Assembly: GCA_963578625.1 (NCBI GenBank)
Contig: CAUZEO010000067.1
Location: 1 to 17,695, forward strand
Reading direction: 5' to 3'
DNA: 17,695 bases
Source: CAUZEO01 sp963578625
GTDB taxonomy: Bacteria; Verrucomicrobiota; Kiritimatiellia; SLOV01
The notes under the pieces are model-generated. The model searched no databases. It was given only the letters and a program-made list of their open reading frames with translations, and was not told the origin of the DNA. Positions 8,201-15,922 of this stretch are shown in pieces; the stretch's first letter is position 1, and each line of letters starts with the position of its first letter. A program made the translations under genes and the position numbers.

Positions 8201-8710
8201 GCGAGACCAGCGAAATAGGGTGAGCCCAAGCCTGGATAGTCCGCGATCACGGAGCCACATTCCGATCGCTACAGAGCTGAAGTCTTTCAGGGAGGAAATT
8301 TTCGTTCGAACGGCAACATCCAATCCCTGCAACTGCGCGGAATCGAGATCTTCCATCTCGCCGGGAAGATCTGCCATCGCCTTCACCGGGGCAAACCACT
8401 CACCAAGCTCGGTGCGGCATTGGGTTCCCGTTTCTTGCGAAAGGCTTTGAAAATATTCGAAGCGGTTCCGGCCTTCAGATTCCGCCTCATTGCGTTTGGT
8501 TACGGCCTGATTGATTCTGTCCTGGTACCGACATTGGGCGCGGTCGGAGATACGACTGCTCTTGGCCCTCAGCAACTCAATGATCTGATCGCTGTGTTCG
8601 CCTGCGATTCGCTCGCGACGGGTGTACTTTCCGGCAAGGGATGTAACTGAATCGAGGCACTCTCGGAGTCCGGAGATGGGTTCCTGTTGATCGCGATCTG
8701 CCTCTTTCAT
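5267..8710 (-). CDS. FtsK/SpoIIIE-type ATPase (EccC-like) of type VII-like secretion locus
   Basis: A 1147-residue ATPase that would power export of WXG100-type substrates. Residues 1-320 are helical and coiled-coil, with no convincing membrane segment. Three tandem P-loop modules follow. Module 1 (about 321-500) is degenerate: KGDASSK (339-345) sits at the Walker A position and FLVVANF (449-455) at Walker B. Module 2 (about 560-835) is intact, with Walker A GKTGSGKS (606-613), Walker B RIVLVVDEF (708-716) and the FtsK-type RQGRAFGIHIVLCSQ (739-753). Module 3 (about 880-1147) is degenerate: VGNNEETAS (911-919), EILLLLHG near 1006. Canonical EccC relies on its first module, so keeping only the middle one is unusual. 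GAGG precedes ATG 8710 at 7 bases. It lies 90 bases downstream of a WXG100 gene and is probably co-transcribed with it. Confidence 0.88.
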   Translation of the reverse strand: MKEADRDQQEPISGLRECLDSVTSLAGKYTRRERIAGEHSDQIIELLRAKSSRISDRAQCRYQDRINQAVTKRNEAESEGRNRFEYFQSLSQETGTQCRTELGEWFAPVKAMADLPGEMEDLDSAQLQGLDVAVRTKISSLKDFSSVAIGMWLRDRGLSRLGLTLFRWSRPAEARALATAIVLFEQSMEHAAQSALETVDSAHRDYDLDAVEAHDKRDAVIRKTAAILSRGESSAEANRKREVQEISDAWRSNYLEIVTRMRAISDSVARRFPKWHDIPESIDTLTKDPFQAIPFGTIQANLASLVEEQGASYRTPRGSEKVTIPALLKFPEFSSLLLKGDASSKPQAISFLQAFMMRLLTSLPPGKVRFTIIDPIGLGRDFAQFMHLADYDEALVTKSIWTETREIENQLEAITEHMRMVIQKYLRGEYPSIAQYNEEAKEVAEPYRFLVVANFPAKFDQAAAERLLSIASSGKSCGVYVLMNVDSTQELPGGIRLEELERESSVLEWRDGNFFWQDEDYAEWPIAPPDQPPTPLMTNLLQMVGERAGNANRVEVPFHFVAPQEANLWECNSRTGISIHIGRAGARRRQKLELGRETAQHALVTGKTGSGKSSLLHAVITNLALHYSPQEVSLYLVDFKKGVEFKPYAVHGLPHARVIAIESEREFGLSVLLQVDSELQSRAEKFRSIGVQDFDAYRAAISPDLFPRIVLVVDEFQEFFVEDDKVQRDSALLLDRLVRQGRAFGIHIVLCSQTLGGAYSLARATIDQMAVRIALQSSDADARLVLGDDNAAARLLSRPGEAIYNDANGRSEGNTFFQVAWLSEEQREHFLARIRGQVDVADQTTLAQTPIVFEGNVPADIRKIPAVADPSPPERKTTQSGWTLWLGEPTAIKEHTNAVLRRQAGGNLLIVGNNEETASALTCAILLSIARQQRGRTSSGSRVIRVTLFDGTPVEESSDSLVSLCANNVPCPLTIVDRRESGIAIIKLANEVRHRMDSAFERSKDEILLLLHGVHFVRDLKRSDGWSTKGIGNANDNQSAVDSLATILRDGPAVSVHVIAWCDTFANLNRRIDRQSLLDFEMRVVMQMSAGDSMNLIDNPDAAKLGFNRAYLYSDERATLEKFRPYGAPNAMTIRSLCRSLSTVPVQ

Positions 8711-8800
8711 TCCCGATCCTCTGCTTCGCGGCTGGAAGCAATCTGCGAATTCGCTTTCCAGGCTACACGAGGCCCATGATCCAAATTCCAGGTTTCTTCA

Positions 8801-9073
8801 CTATCGCCTGTCCAGATACTCTTGGGCGGCTTCCGCCTTCCTCATAAGAAAGGGCACGTGTTCTTCCGCAACCTGGCTGAAGTGATTAAAGACTTCCATC
8901 GTGCTGTTGAATTCCTCTGCGAATTTGGTCTGCTCCTGATCTCGCCACGATTCGCCCAGCGCGGAAAAAAGTCCACGCAGGGTAACCAACCGATCGCGGA
9001 GTTCGCCGTTGAACTGGTGTAGTGTACTCGCAAACCGACGAATGTCTTCGGGATTGACGATTGCCTGTGCCAT
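8801..9073 (-). CDS. WXG100 family type VII secretion target
   Basis: A 90-residue helical hairpin protein beginning MAQAIVNPEDIRRFA, with W43-R44-D45 at the turn (ALGESWRDQEQTKFAEEF) and a C-terminal helix EEHVPFLMRKAEAAQEYL. Length and pattern fit planctomycete-type WXG100 proteins closely. ATG 9073 is set by a GGAGG ribosome binding site (9082-9086 on the plus strand), 8 bases before it; the longer open frame to 9193 is unlikely. It is the first gene of the pair with the FtsK-like ATPase. Confidence 0.88.
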   Translation of the reverse strand: MAQAIVNPEDIRRFASTLHQFNGELRDRLVTLRGLFSALGESWRDQEQTKFAEEFNSTMEVFNHFSQVAEEHVPFLMRKAEAAQEYLDRR

Positions 9074-9241
9074 GGATCTTGCCTCCGTTTCGTAGGAATT
9101 ATCCGTTAACCCCAGAGTCGCCCCGGTCCCGATTTTTGTCAAGAATTGTCGGAAATAGCGAACGCGGAACCGATGGCGGCAGTGCCATTGCATCCCTTCA
9201 TCCCCGGATCGCTTGAAACCTTTTCCCTGGTTGGTTCAATT
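9074..9241 (-). promoter_or_regulatory. Probable promoter region of the WXG100-FtsK operon
   Basis: A 168-base gap upstream of the WXG100 gene. It contains a TTGACA hexamer on the minus strand (9142-9137) and, nearer the gene, GATAAT, but the two are about 33 bases apart and so do not form one standard sigma-70 promoter. The only certain element is the GGAGG ribosome binding site at 9086-9082. Confidence 0.3.
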
Positions 9242-10867
9242 TCACTTGTCGCGGTATGTAACATCAACTTGAACCTCGTGCACCAGGAATGGTGCCCGCG
9301 CATCGACATTCGATGCGCCGCGCAGGAAAGAGACTTCGTTTTCTCCCTCGCGGTACCAGCCCGGTTCCGCATGCAAGGTCAACCAACCCTCTTCGACATT
9401 TTCTTCCGCCGGAGTCACAGGCTTCCCGTTCAGTTTGACTTTCATGGCGAGTACCTCCTGGGGCGGGGACAACCGAATTTTCAGGACGGCGCCCGCTAGA
9501 ATTCCCTGTCTGGCCGCCTCCGCGAGATCGTCTCCGATCTGCAGCGTGACGATATATGGCTCGTCGCCTGCAAATATTCTTGCCGGCAGCCCCATGGATG
9601 GAGGAAGAACTTCGGCGAGTCCGATGTGTCGTGGTGCCGATCCCAGCAGGATCTCTTCATAGGGAGAGACGTCAGTTGCGGTGAAGCGCTTGTCGAGTCT
9701 GGCGAGATTCACTGGATCGCCGAGTTCCTTGAACTGCGGGCTCGGTTCGCTGGGAAAGTGGTTAAAGAAGTAGATGCCGTCCGCACCCGCCTGCCGCGCG
9801 TTCGCGGCGGCGGCTCTCCAAGTCTCGATGTCGCTATGACCGAATCCCGAGTGCTTGAGGCAGGGATATACCGGGACGTCGTAGGTGTGCGCCAGGGTTG
9901 TGATTTCCTCCACCGGCACATTCGGCCAGGCGCCGCCGTTCCCCAGCGGCATGATGTCCAACAGGCCCTCCCGCAGCCAGCGCTCTACGTCGATGCCCAC
10001 ATTCCTGCAGGCGGTAACCGACGCCGGGACGCGAGCGGCAACGAGTATCGGTCTCCCGCGCTTCGCTCCTTCGCGCACCGACATCTGCATGATCGAGCGC
10101 TGAAACTCGGTCAGGATGTCGAGTTGCTTCTGTGTGGCAGGCTCAAAGTCAAGGTTTGGCCGGAAAAACATGGGATAGCGAAAGTAGTCAATCTCGATGC
10201 CGTCGACGTCGTACAGCCGGCAGACTTCCTCCGTGATCCGGAGCAGGTAGTCCCTTACTTCCTGCTTTTCGAAGTCGAGCGTTGTCCACCAATACTTGGG
10301 AGAGGACTGCGGATATTTCTTCGCGTCCTCCGGTTTGCCCATCAGGCATTCAGGGTGATCGGCCTTCCACTGAGAAAGCAGCTCCACGGGGTCAACGGCG
10401 TCGTGGCTGTCGTTGATCCGGTGGGACCAGAACACTTCCAGGCCCGCTTCATGCCCCCTTCGAATCGTCGCCTCGAGCTGGTCGGTCCCTGCCTTCCGAA
10501 GAAGACGCATATTATCCGCCCAGTCCTTGACTTTATCCACGGGACTATCAAAGCGATCGGCAATGAGGGTGTCATGCCCGTACAGGGTAGTGGTCCCGGT
10601 ACAGTAAAAGATAGAATCCACCTGTGTTCCCACTGCTGCCTCGATGCGCATGCGCAGGAAATCCTCCACGGATTCGACTCGTCGGATCAGAATCTCGTTG
10701 CCGTCATTGTTGTAGATGATTCGGCGCTTTCGGTTTTTCGCTGCTTCACGTTGTTGTGCCATTACCTGGTCTTCCGCGTTGGACTGTTCCCCGCGTGCCT
10801 GTCCGGCGCCCGCGTGGACTATGATGAGTACGAAAATCGTTAGGATTACAAATAGGTGTCTGGGCAT
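9242..10867 (-). CDS. Exported glycosyl hydrolase-like TIM-barrel protein (family-10-like/GHL)
   Basis: A 541-residue protein. A hydrophobic signal segment (residues 4-20) followed by GAGQARG indicates export. The core (about 48-400) reads as a TIM barrel, with strand-end motifs LEVFWSHRIND (143-153), WWTTLDF (193-199) and VDGIEIDYFRYP (221-232), where E225 and D227 are catalytic candidates of the GHL/DUF187-like glycosidase group. Later motifs include HSGFGHSDIETW and GADGIYFFNHF. The last 130 residues form a beta-rich accessory domain (VKLNGKPVTP, GENEVSFLRG). A strong AAGGAGAAG ribosome binding site precedes ATG 10867. It is separated from the upstream gene by 354 bases and so may have its own promoter. 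Substrate unknown. Confidence 0.82.
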   Translation of the reverse strand: MPRHLFVILTIFVLIIVHAGAGQARGEQSNAEDQVMAQQREAAKNRKRRIIYNNDGNEILIRRVESVEDFLRMRIEAAVGTQVDSIFYCTGTTTLYGHDTLIADRFDSPVDKVKDWADNMRLLRKAGTDQLEATIRRGHEAGLEVFWSHRINDSHDAVDPVELLSQWKADHPECLMGKPEDAKKYPQSSPKYWWTTLDFEKQEVRDYLLRITEEVCRLYDVDGIEIDYFRYPMFFRPNLDFEPATQKQLDILTEFQRSIMQMSVREGAKRGRPILVAARVPASVTACRNVGIDVERWLREGLLDIMPLGNGGAWPNVPVEEITTLAHTYDVPVYPCLKHSGFGHSDIETWRAAAANARQAGADGIYFFNHFPSEPSPQFKELGDPVNLARLDKRFTATDVSPYEEILLGSAPRHIGLAEVLPPSMGLPARIFAGDEPYIVTLQIGDDLAEAARQGILAGAVLKIRLSPPQEVLAMKVKLNGKPVTPAEENVEEGWLTLHAEPGWYREGENEVSFLRGASNVDARAPFLVHEVQVDVTYRDK

Positions 10868-11007
10868 TCTTCTCCTTTTCCATGACTGCTTTTCCGCGAA
10901 TATTAAGGTCTCACTGTTCCGTGCGCCCTCCCCAGTGTAGAGTTATTAGCAGAGACGTGATACTGTGGCAGTAGCCGCTCCTGACAACAAGGACGAGCAA
11001 ACCATGA

Positions 11008-11133
11008 GGTAAAAAAGTGACCGTCGTCGAGATTGTTGATGCATTTGGCGCGGCCAAGCGAGATTTTCCGGTAAAGGCGGTGGAGGCAGCCCCCTGCGGC
11101 CAGAAGCACAAGAAGTGTTGCCTGCGGGCATAA
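11008..11133 (+). pseudogene. Degenerate SEC-C zinc-motif tail (gene remnant)
   Basis: On the plus strand, opposite to all neighbours, frame 11008-11133 ends with APCGQKHKKCCLRA and a TAA stop. This is the C-terminal end of a SEC-C motif (usual form PCPCGSGKKYKKCC), lacking the first cysteine and the SG pair. Upstream it reads GKKVTVVEIVDAFGAAKRD and is then blocked by a TGA at 11005-11007. No start codon or ribosome binding site fits. It is best seen as the decayed 3' end of a SEC-C protein gene. It could also be chance, but the CCLRA-stop ending is very characteristic. Confidence 0.55.
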
Positions 11134-11162
11134 CCAACCACTACGTAGTATACTAATGGTTA
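11131..11162. repeat. Overlapping palindromes in the 10868-11221 gap
   Basis: Outer inverted repeat TAACCA (11131-11136) and TGGTTA (11157-11162) encloses two overlapping perfect 10-bp palindromes, ACTACGTAGT (11140-11149) and TAGTATACTA (11146-11155). It lies about 265 bases upstream of the GH-like gene that starts at 10867 on the minus strand and just downstream of the DUF4838 gene. It could be an operator or a recombination scar. Confidence 0.4.
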
Positions 11163-11170
11163 AAAGATCG

Positions 11171-11210
11171 AGGCCCCAATTCCCAATTCCAATCCCTTCC
11201 ACCCAATGCC
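11171..11210. repeat. Short-period AATTCC/CCCAAT repeat
   Basis: The stretch from CCCCAATTCCCAATTCC to CCACCCAATGCC repeats a 6-8 base AATTCC/CCAAT unit about four times, directly after the stop of the DUF4838 gene. It is not coding and has no hairpin. It looks like a slipped simple repeat. The remaining bases of the 10868-11221 gap, apart from the SEC-C remnant and palindromes, show nothing I can name. Confidence 0.45.
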
Positions 11211-11221
11211 TGCCGACAATC

Positions 11222-14071
11222 CTATCGCCCGATCAAACCAATCCAGACCGGCTTCCAGATTCCCGCGGCGAAATTCTCCTTCTCGACCCGCACTACAAGC
11301 TCGTGGGGGCGGGCAATGTCTACATCCGTGGGCAGCGCGATTTCGAACGCTTTATCCCACATCGTGTTTACATCCTCCTTCTGCTCCCCGATCTTCTTTC
11401 CATCCATGAAAATGTCCGCGTACCCATCGATCGCGCCGAATGTGAAGGATAGAGATTTGCCGGTGGCATCGGCGGGAAGAGTGAATGAGATCCGGTACCA
11501 TGCCACACCGTGATAGCCATTTCCCGGTGCTTGCGAAGTCCAATCCGCGGTCACTTCGATCTTCGACCAGGAGGAGTCCAGGCCCTGGTTCGGCCAATCT
11601 TCCTCCAGTCCCGCGTCCGACGGATCTTTCCTGAAATCCCACGTTTCCGGCAGCTCAAGTACGATCGATGCCTTGTCAGCGACGGGGGGGTAGTAGAACG
11701 TCTTTAACTGCCGGACACTCGGCAGCTTGATCATGATGCCATGCTCAAGCCTGGTGGCATTGGCGGCATCGAATGCCTGACGGGCGATGTCGCGTGTTGC
11801 GGGGGTTTTCTCCTTCACACTCAGCGTCGCGACATACGTAAGGTAACCATGGCCGAACCGGGCATAGGCAAGCCTACTTGATAACGTCGGGTCGTCCGCA
11901 ACCTCGAGATCGGCCGCTTCCAGCATGACCCGGCCCCGCTCCAGGGTTTCCAGCGGGATATCGACATGGTCCCACGGGCGGTAGTCCTCATTTCGATAGG
12001 CCGTGCTGTTTACGATGGCCTCGTCCATCATCGAATAGTAGGCAAGAAGGTCTTTTGACACCGGGCCATAGAAGGCATCGCAGGTGTCTTTCATCACCGC
12101 TTTGTAGTCCGTGTCGATATCCCAGACCGTCTGCGCGATGATGTTGTAGAGCACGGAGGAGATCTTGACGTTGTTCTCCGTCTCCCCCATGAGGATCCGG
12201 CAGTTGTAGTGACGGTTCAAGTTTCGTAGTACATCGGAGTTGCTGTAGAACCAGAAGACCGTCAGATCCGGGTGCGCGAACTCCAGGTAGTTATAGTAGG
12301 CGAGGGTCGCGCCGGCCTTCTTCCAGCCTTCCAACTGCGCGCGCCAGTCCGCCCAGCGGTATCGCTTCGGCGCCGCGCCGAGGGTGTCCTCATTCGGTTC
12401 CATCAGACTCAACCCGAGCGGGCCGGAGCCCCGGTTGCCGAGGTTGGCGTACTTGATGAAGACGTTCTTGTGAACCTTCTCCCGCTGCGGAGGACGGAGG
12501 GTGTATCCGTACGCGTACATCTCGATGAGCTTGTCAGGATAGACCTCCGCCACCCGGTCCGCGACTTCGTTGGCATAATTCAGGGCTCGGTCCGACATCC
12601 CTGCAACGCTTCCCTCGGACTCATGTTTCGACCAGTCGATGCCGGGCGGGTCGAGCGCCTTGCACGCGTCGCACTCGCACCAGAGGCTGGGGCCGTCCAT
12701 GGGATTGAGCGGAAACGCCCGTGCGGTGGGGTTCTTCCTGAAGTAGTCGAGCACCAGCTCGACGGTGTAGTCTCTTAGGCCCGGGTTCGAAACGCAGAGT
12801 TGGTTGGGAAATCCCGGAGGAAGCTTGCACATCGATTCGCGCTTGCCGCTGATCAGGGGATACCAGTCAGGATGGTCTTTGAAGCATTCCTGGCGCGGCG
12901 CCACGGGGCCTCCGTAGGAATGATTGAGCATCTGCACCCACCCATGCCCCCGGTGCGACTCGAAATCATAACTTTCGGTGGCGGCAAACCAGGCCCCGTT
13001 CATCCGGTTGCGGAGCAGCCAGTCAAAGTATTCATCAAGGTTCATGCCGATCCAGCCGAACTCCTCGCCGCCCCCGGGAAAAAAGTCCTGTGACATCTGC
13101 ATGATCCCCCGGCACAGGTAGTCAGGCGATTCGGTCTTGGTCACTGGATGGATCAGAGAAATCCGCGCCGGAATCACCTCGCCCAGGTCGCCGGGAATCA
13201 CCCAACGGCAGCCCTGCAGCCGAAGGAAATCGTACACCGCGTAGAGCGTTCCCGAATCCGTGTTGCCGGCGAGTGAGATCTTGTCACCCTCCGAACGGAC
13301 GATGTAGGAATCCGGCGCCAGTTCTTTGAGGTCACCCATGTCTCTTTCAGCTCGTCCGATGTAGATCCTCTTGCCACCGAAGACCTCGTCGCGGCCCTCC
13401 AGTCCGGGAACGAGGCCCATCAACTTGAAAGCGTACCGTTGGAACTCATAGCATGCAAATTGTTCGGCCAAGGTTGGATCTTCCGGCAGCACGATCCCGC
13501 CGATCCGTGAGCCATCACTCAACGGCAGCGGAGATGAACGCAGCCGCTTGATGTGGAGTACGACGTTTCGAAAGCTCACTTGCTGCCCGGCAGATGACTC
13601 CGCCGAGAGGGAGACGGAGGAGTCCCCGGAGCCAACCGAGGCGTCGAATTGCAGTGGAATCCAGTTCGTCCCGGCGGTTCTCAACTCGCCGGAATACCTC
13701 AGAGTGTCCGATGCCAGTATTGCTCCGGCCAAGGCGCCCTCCGTACCCCGGACATCAACCGTCAAGGTGTAGTCGCCCTCCAGGAGCATGGCGTTCTGGA
13801 AATAGTATGCGCTCCCATCCTGGCTGGATTCAATCATCGCGGACGAGGGCTGATTCCAGAACGGAGCCGGCGGATCCATCCTGAACGCGTGCTTGCCGGA
13901 GTTCTCGGCGACTTCCCATCCGGTGGGAATCCCCGACCGCTGCGAGTTCGAGAAGTCTCCGTTTCTCAAAGGCCACTTTGGAATACCGGCCTCGTCGGCA
14001 CAGTGGCCGGTCACGCACATGAGCTCAACGATAGCCAGGGTGAGTAGGGGGGGCAGGCTCTTTTTGATCAT
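11222..14071 (-). CDS. Exported DUF4838 glycoside-hydrolase-like multidomain protein
   Basis: A 949-residue protein. Signal peptide MIKKSLPPLLTLAIVELM to about residue 24. A beta-sandwich carbohydrate-binding-like domain (about 35-178; NGDFSNSQRSGIPTGWEV) is followed by a GH67/GH20-type N-terminal alpha/beta domain (about 180-310; LAEQFACYEFQRYAFKLMG) and the DUF4838 barrel (about 315-640). The barrel carries the family's NPMDGPSLWCECDAC segment, with C465, C467 and C470. The C-terminus (about 850-949; GVAWYRISFTLPAD, GYADIFMDGKKIG) is a GH2-like sugar-binding jelly roll. ATG 14071 is chosen for its AGGAG site and signal peptide; the open frame to 14140 lacks both. It starts 81 bases after the upstream gene stops, so is likely co-transcribed. 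The family is related to alpha-glucuronidases, but the substrate is unproven. Confidence 0.85.
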   Translation of the reverse strand: MIKKSLPPLLTLAIVELMCVTGHCADEAGIPKWPLRNGDFSNSQRSGIPTGWEVAENSGKHAFRMDPPAPFWNQPSSAMIESSQDGSAYYFQNAMLLEGDYTLTVDVRGTEGALAGAILASDTLRYSGELRTAGTNWIPLQFDASVGSGDSSVSLSAESSAGQQVSFRNVVLHIKRLRSSPLPLSDGSRIGGIVLPEDPTLAEQFACYEFQRYAFKLMGLVPGLEGRDEVFGGKRIYIGRAERDMGDLKELAPDSYIVRSEGDKISLAGNTDSGTLYAVYDFLRLQGCRWVIPGDLGEVIPARISLIHPVTKTESPDYLCRGIMQMSQDFFPGGGEEFGWIGMNLDEYFDWLLRNRMNGAWFAATESYDFESHRGHGWVQMLNHSYGGPVAPRQECFKDHPDWYPLISGKRESMCKLPPGFPNQLCVSNPGLRDYTVELVLDYFRKNPTARAFPLNPMDGPSLWCECDACKALDPPGIDWSKHESEGSVAGMSDRALNYANEVADRVAEVYPDKLIEMYAYGYTLRPPQREKVHKNVFIKYANLGNRGSGPLGLSLMEPNEDTLGAAPKRYRWADWRAQLEGWKKAGATLAYYNYLEFAHPDLTVFWFYSNSDVLRNLNRHYNCRILMGETENNVKISSVLYNIIAQTVWDIDTDYKAVMKDTCDAFYGPVSKDLLAYYSMMDEAIVNSTAYRNEDYRPWDHVDIPLETLERGRVMLEAADLEVADDPTLSSRLAYARFGHGYLTYVATLSVKEKTPATRDIARQAFDAANATRLEHGIMIKLPSVRQLKTFYYPPVADKASIVLELPETWDFRKDPSDAGLEEDWPNQGLDSSWSKIEVTADWTSQAPGNGYHGVAWYRISFTLPADATGKSLSFTFGAIDGYADIFMDGKKIGEQKEDVNTMWDKAFEIALPTDVDIARPHELVVRVEKENFAAGIWKPVWIGLIGR

Positions 14072-14152
14072 CAACGATTCACTCCTGTTTTGCGAACGGA
14101 AAGGCATACAGCTTGGCGTTCCGCATGCGGATCGGTTCATGGTTCTGAACTC

Positions 14153-15922
14153 CTATTTCGTAACCCATCGCCACATGACTTGCTGGGGCCAGTCGCTGCG
14201 TGTAGCGCCGAGGGCAAGCGGCGAACCGCCTTCCCGCGGCAGGGAGTAGACGTAAAATGCGCCGTCCTCATCCATGTCGGAGGAAAAGGCGAGATGGTTG
14301 CTGTCCGGCGACCAGCAGAGCCCGGCCATTCTCTTCGGCAACCATCGGCGTGACGCCGATCCGGAGGAGTACCGCGTGGGAATGCCTCTGAGTCCGCCAC
14401 CCGGGTGCGGGCGAATGGCCCCGACATGCAGGAGGATCTGATGCTCCCCGCCGTCCGCCGGTATCGTGAAGATTCCCGTCTTGCCTTCTTTCGGCTGTGG
14501 TCCCCGAAAGATCCCGGCGATATACGCGCCGTCCGGCGACCAGGTAATGGAATCGATGTGAGTGAAATGGGTCAGCTCGACCCGCCGCGGCGGAAGATCA
14601 TCGGTAAGGTCTTTCATCACCAGGAATCCACGCCAGGGATGATCCAGCCCGATGCCGGCAAGCCGGCTCTCATCCGGTGACCAGATCGGTTCTTCCACAT
14701 GGCCGGCCTGGCGAATGCCGATCCGATGATTCGAACCATCCGCATCCATGATGTAAATGTCGGTGTCCAACCCGTTTCGATCGCTTTCGAATGCAATAAA
14801 GTTTCCGCCGGGCGACCACACGGGATGGGCGTCGCACCCTGGGCTTTGCGTGAGTCGCACCGCTTCCGGGTTATCCGGATCCATTCGATAGATCTCCCAA
14901 TCCCCATCCCGATCGGAAACGAAAGCGATGGCCTTCCCGTCGGGAGACCAGGTAGGGGACCGGTCGCAGTAGGAGTTTCGGCTCAGGTTTCGCGGGTCTG
15001 AACCGTCCGCATTCATCAGGAAGATCTGCCCACGGCCGTCAGCATAGTGGCTGAAGACGATGCGCTCTCCATCGGGTGACCACGCGGGAGTCCACAAATG
15101 TCCTTTGAGATGCCTGACGACCGCGTGATTCTCTCCGTTTGCGTCGATGACACCGATGGAGTTTCCGGTTGCGAAGCTTTGCGGACCGTCGAATCCCATG
15201 AGTTTTGTCGCCGTAAATACCAGTGTCCCATCAGGACCGCTGCCGTCGGCGACGGCCCATTCGCCGGGCCGCACCGCGTCGCCAGTCGGTGTATAGACCT
15301 GAACGTTGTCTACCTGGCCGCGATGCCATAGATAGAATCCGATCTTCTGGTTGCCCGGACCTGCGAGTTTCAGCTCCGGCTCCGTTCGCTGTATGACTGT
15401 AGCGTCGACAGTATGCGTGAGGTGCGTGCCGTCCCATTCGCAGATTACGCGATGAATTTTTCCGGGTTCGATCCTGGTCTCGTATCGCGCGAGATCGTTT
15501 CCGCGGACCTGGAGTTTGGAGGCCGTGTTGTTGTTGGAGCCGAATCCGAAAAGATAGGCATCCCGAATTCCCATGTCGGTTGAGGCAAGCATACCGGAAA
15601 GATCGCCCGCCGAATGACCTGCAGCTGTGCGCGCATCGTATTCAAGGCGTTGAGGAACTCCGAACTGAAGGACGCACAGGATTTCTCCATTGCCGGTAAG
15701 CCAACCGTCTTCGATCGACCACTGGCCGTCGCTCACCATCCAGTCGCCGCCAACACGCGGCCGTTCGAAGTCATCGTTGAACGCCAGCTTCCAGTCGGCG
15801 CGTGCAGGCACTGCAACCGCAAGCATAATTAAGAAATGGAGAAGAGCCGCTCGAGCTTGTCGCGAAAAACATATGGAGCGCGCCGGCAGAGCTCGCCGGA
15901 AATCTGGAACCTGAAACCTCAT
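14153..15922 (-). CDS. Exported LamG/DUF1080-like plus PD40 (TolB-like) beta-propeller protein
   Basis: A 589-residue protein. An N-terminal Arg-rich stretch then ALLHFLIMLAVAVPARA (26-42) is a signal peptide. Residues 43-212 form a beta-sandwich of the LamG/DUF1080 type (FNDDFERPRVGGDWMVSDG, GQVDNVQVYTP), probably sugar binding. Residues 270-589 contain six WSPDG-type PD40 motifs at W281, W325, W369, W414, W461 and W537, giving a six-bladed TolB-like propeller. The spacing is 44-47 residues except for a 76-residue last interval carrying a basic GLRGIPTRYSSGSASRRW loop. ATG 15922 is used, but it has no clear ribosome binding site and the first residues are encoded by repeat-like DNA, so the true start may be later. 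It lies 100 bases after the upstream gene. Role: probably binding or scaffolding; no catalytic residues assignable. Confidence 0.8.
   Translation of the reverse strand: MRFQVPDFRRALPARSICFSRQARAALLHFLIMLAVAVPARADWKLAFNDDFERPRVGGDWMVSDGQWSIEDGWLTGNGEILCVLQFGVPQRLEYDARTAAGHSAGDLSGMLASTDMGIRDAYLFGFGSNNNTASKLQVRGNDLARYETRIEPGKIHRVICEWDGTHLTHTVDATVIQRTEPELKLAGPGNQKIGFYLWHRGQVDNVQVYTPTGDAVRPGEWAVADGSGPDGTLVFTATKLMGFDGPQSFATGNSIGVIDANGENHAVVRHLKGHLWTPAWSPDGERIVFSHYADGRGQIFLMNADGSDPRNLSRNSYCDRSPTWSPDGKAIAFVSDRDGDWEIYRMDPDNPEAVRLTQSPGCDAHPVWSPGGNFIAFESDRNGLDTDIYIMDADGSNHRIGIRQAGHVEEPIWSPDESRLAGIGLDHPWRGFLVMKDLTDDLPPRRVELTHFTHIDSITWSPDGAYIAGIFRGPQPKEGKTGIFTIPADGGEHQILLHVGAIRPHPGGGLRGIPTRYSSGSASRRWLPKRMAGLCWSPDSNHLAFSSDMDEDGAFYVYSLPREGGSPLALGATRSDWPQQVMWRWVTK

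Noticed and set aside
9626..10843. Plus-strand open frame of 405 codons opposite the GH-like gene
   Set aside because: High-GC antisense frame. The minus-strand product has a signal peptide, a strong ribosome binding site and barrel motifs; the plus-strand one has none.
10903..11202. Minus-strand 99-codon open frame in the 10868-11221 gap
   Set aside because: Composition is not protein-like, it overlaps the repeat and palindromes, and the opposite strand shows the SEC-C remnant instead.
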